A stretch of 64,000 nt of DNA from the NCBI RefSeq assembly GCF_035989305.1, contig NZ_CP108514.1:930001-994000 (forward strand), given 5' to 3'. Of the stretch, positions 62,707-64,000 are shown in pieces. The notes beneath the pieces were generated by a model. The model saw only the letters and a list, made by a program, of their open reading frames with translations, was not told the DNA's origin and did not search any database. The number at the start of each line of letters is the position of its first letter. Positions within the stretch are counted from its first letter, which is position 1. Source of the stretch: Streptomyces sp. NBC_01233 (GTDB taxonomy: Bacteria > Actinomycetota > Actinomycetes > Streptomycetales > Streptomycetaceae). The translations under genes were made by a program, and so were the position numbers.

Positions 62707-63492
62707 ATGTCCATACCACCGCAGCCGCCGTCGTCCCCTCAGCCGTACCCGCCGTCGGGACCGTACGGGCAGCCGGCGCAACCCGGGCCGTACGGTGGCC
62801 CGCAGGGCTGGCCGGGACAGCCGCCGATGATGTCGCAGAAGACCAACACGCTGGCCATCGTCGCGTTCGCCATGTCGATCCTCTGCGGGCTGCCGCTGGT
62901 CCCGCTGATCCTCGGCATCATCGCCCTCTCCCAGATCCGCAACCGGGGTGAGAAGGGCAAGGGCCTGGCCGTCGCGGCCATCGTCATCCACAGCCTGGCC
63001 ATCGCGTTCTACGGGGTCCTGCTGGTCCTCGGGCTGACCGGGGCGCTGGACGACACCCCGCCGAAGCGCGACACCACTGGCCAGGTCACCGGATCGGGCT
63101 CCAGCAAGGTGCAGGACATCCGCAAGGGGGACTGCTTCAACACGGGCGGCGATCTGGCGGAGTACCAGGACGAGGACGGCGGCCAGGCCGGCTACTCGGT
63201 GAGCATCGTGCCGTGCGACCAGGCTCACGAGGGTGAGGCGTACGCCGTCCTCAACCTGGACGACGGCGCTTACCCGGGCACGGAGAAGGTCGTCAAGATC
63301 GCCGAGGAGAAGTGCTCCGGTACGGCGCTCACCGACTACGTGGGCAAGAACGCGAAGGTCTCGGACAAGCTGGAGGTCTTCTACTACTACCCGCAGCCCA
63401 GCACCTGGACGTTCGGCGACCGCGAGGTCACCTGCTTCGTGGGCGACCCCAGCGGCGCGAGCACGGGCTCGATCCGCTCCGCCGGTTCCTGA
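62707..63492 (+). CDS. DUF4190/septum-formation-domain membrane protein
   Basis: A 261-residue protein. The N-terminal 40 residues are Pro/Gly/Tyr-rich (PPSSPQPYPPSGPYGQPAQPG). Two membrane helices of the DUF4190 pattern follow: TLAIVAFAMSILCGLPLVPLILGIIALSQI and GLAVAAIVIHSLAIAFYGVLLVLGL. The extracellular C-terminal domain (VQDIRKGDCFNTGG, VSIVPCDQAHEGEAYAVLNLDDG, EVTCFVGDPSG) resembles the septum-formation/DUF4352-like domain, with four cysteines. A role at the envelope is likely. Weak ribosome site; ATG at 62707 fits the Pro-rich start. Confidence 0.85.
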   Translation: MSIPPQPPSSPQPYPPSGPYGQPAQPGPYGGPQGWPGQPPMMSQKTNTLAIVAFAMSILCGLPLVPLILGIIALSQIRNRGEKGKGLAVAAIVIHSLAIAFYGVLLVLGLTGALDDTPPKRDTTGQVTGSGSSKVQDIRKGDCFNTGGDLAEYQDEDGGQAGYSVSIVPCDQAHEGEAYAVLNLDDGAYPGTEKVVKIAEEKCSGTALTDYVGKNAKVSDKLEVFYYYPQPSTWTFGDREVTCFVGDPSGASTGSIRSAGS

Positions 63493-63516
63493 GCCGCTGC
63501 CTCCGGCCCGATCGGC

Positions 63517-64000
63517 CTAGTCCCGTGCGCCGGCCGACTCGGCCGGCCGGCGCCGCAGGACCAGCGCGGCCGGGGTGACGGCCGAGACGACCGCGACGGC
63601 CGCGCAGGCGCCGACCGTCGCGCCGAGGACGTCCCACGGGATCACGATGCCGCTCGGGACGTCCAGGAGCCCGAGGGCCCACCGGATTCCGGCCAGGTTC
63701 AGGACGGCGACGAGGGAGCCGACGACCGCGCCGACGAGGACGACCAGCAGGGACTCCCCCGCCACCAGGCGGAGCACCTGCCACCGGGTGGCGCCGGCCA
63801 GGCGCAGTGCCGCGAGTTCGCGGGCCCGGCCGGTGGTGGCCATCACGAGGGTGTTGGCGAGTGCGATGCCGGTGTAGAGCAGGGCGATGCCGATGACCAG
63901 CAGGAAGCCCAGCCGGGTGGTGCGCTTGGTGTCGGGGTGACTGGCGGCCACCCACTGGTCCTTGGTCAGGGCCCGGCCCCCGGACCGCCGCGCCGCCTCG
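63517..64000 (-). CDS. FtsX-like ABC permease (3' end only; continues beyond the window)
   Basis: The last ~161 residues of a large permease: GRALTKDQWVAASHPDTKRTTRLGFLLVIGIALLYTGIALANTLVMATTGRARELAALRLAGATRWQVLRLVAGESLLVVLVGAVVGSLVAVLNLAG (seen in parts: RLGFLLVIGIALLYTGIALA, GATRWQVLRLVAGESLLVV). The pattern is that of MacB/FtsX-type transporters, with the conserved G-A-T-x-x-Q-v-L loop. The start lies to the right of the window. It has no partner gene in view. Confidence 0.88.
   Translation of the reverse strand, partial: EAARRSGGRALTKDQWVAASHPDTKRTTRLGFLLVIGIALLYTGIALANTLVMATTGRARELAALRLAGATRWQVLRLVAGESLLVVLVGAVVGSLVAVLNLAGIRWALGLLDVPSGIVIPWDVLGATVGACAAVAVVSAVTPAALVLRRRPAESAGARD

Overview
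The window is chromosomal DNA of a high-GC actinomycete, almost certainly a Streptomyces. Codon third positions are almost always G or C, GTG starts and 1-4 nt stop/start overlaps are common, and many genes belong to small Streptomyces-typical families (DUF6243, HGxxPAAW, DUF1304, DUF3224, DUF4190). I see no rRNA, tRNA, CRISPR array, replication origin or intact mobile element. The gene mix (many regulators, single-domain enzymes, secreted proteins, decayed genes, two transposase remnants) fits accessory or arm-proximal chromosome more than a core housekeeping region.

0-13.9 kb: an ECF42-type sigma factor with its DGPF partner and a matching promoter; a thioredoxin-fold protein without CxxC; a DUF1304-TetR pair with an operator; a cold-shock protein; a broken 2-oxoglutarate oxygenase; a MarR regulator; a DEAD-box helicase; GNAT, SRPBCC and Nudix proteins; a DUF418-like membrane protein; an AraC regulator.

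13.9-17.5 kb: a tightly coupled leftward three-gene operon encoding a receiver-thioredoxin reductase-like fusion, a cyclic-nucleotide-domain histidine kinase and a UBP-type zinc finger protein, which looks like a redox/second-messenger signalling unit.

19.0-26.6 kb is the most unusual part, an RNA-repair island. An RNA ligase-polynucleotide kinase fusion overlaps by one base a 974-residue protein combining an MJ1316 RNA-end domain, an EEP nuclease/phosphatase fold, a 2H phosphoesterase and a poly(A)-polymerase-type nucleotidyltransferase. A quinone-oxidoreductase-like gene separates these from a leftward pair, a second RNA ligase of the Rnl2/Deinococcus type and an HD-domain phosphohydrolase. 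Together they hold most of the activities needed to heal and seal broken RNA.

26.7-37.7 kb: an SDR with a repeated leader, a peptidoglycan-binding membrane protein, a truncated MFS gene, a lipoprotein that is a paralogue of one at 17.7 kb, MerR, TPR and GNAT proteins, a WYL regulator with a 31-bp perfect dyad next to DUF3224, and a secreted phospholipase D.

37.9-42.2 kb is decayed DNA: a frameshifted gene and its truncated paralogue, a truncated histidine phosphatase and two IS5-type transposase remnants around an intact methyltransferase and a TIGR03086 protein.

42.2-64 kb: DUF6243, a winged-helix protein, a STAS protein, then a complete leftward choline-to-glycine-betaine operon (aldehyde dehydrogenase, choline dehydrogenase-like GMC oxidase, ABC ATPase, fused double permease, binding lipoprotein), a lamin-tail secreted protein with a frameshifted end, a YihY protein, a large secreted LamG/DNRLRE protein, a divergent XRE-cupin/MFS pair, a cNMP-binding protein, two membrane proteins and the 3' end of an FtsX-like permease running off the right edge.
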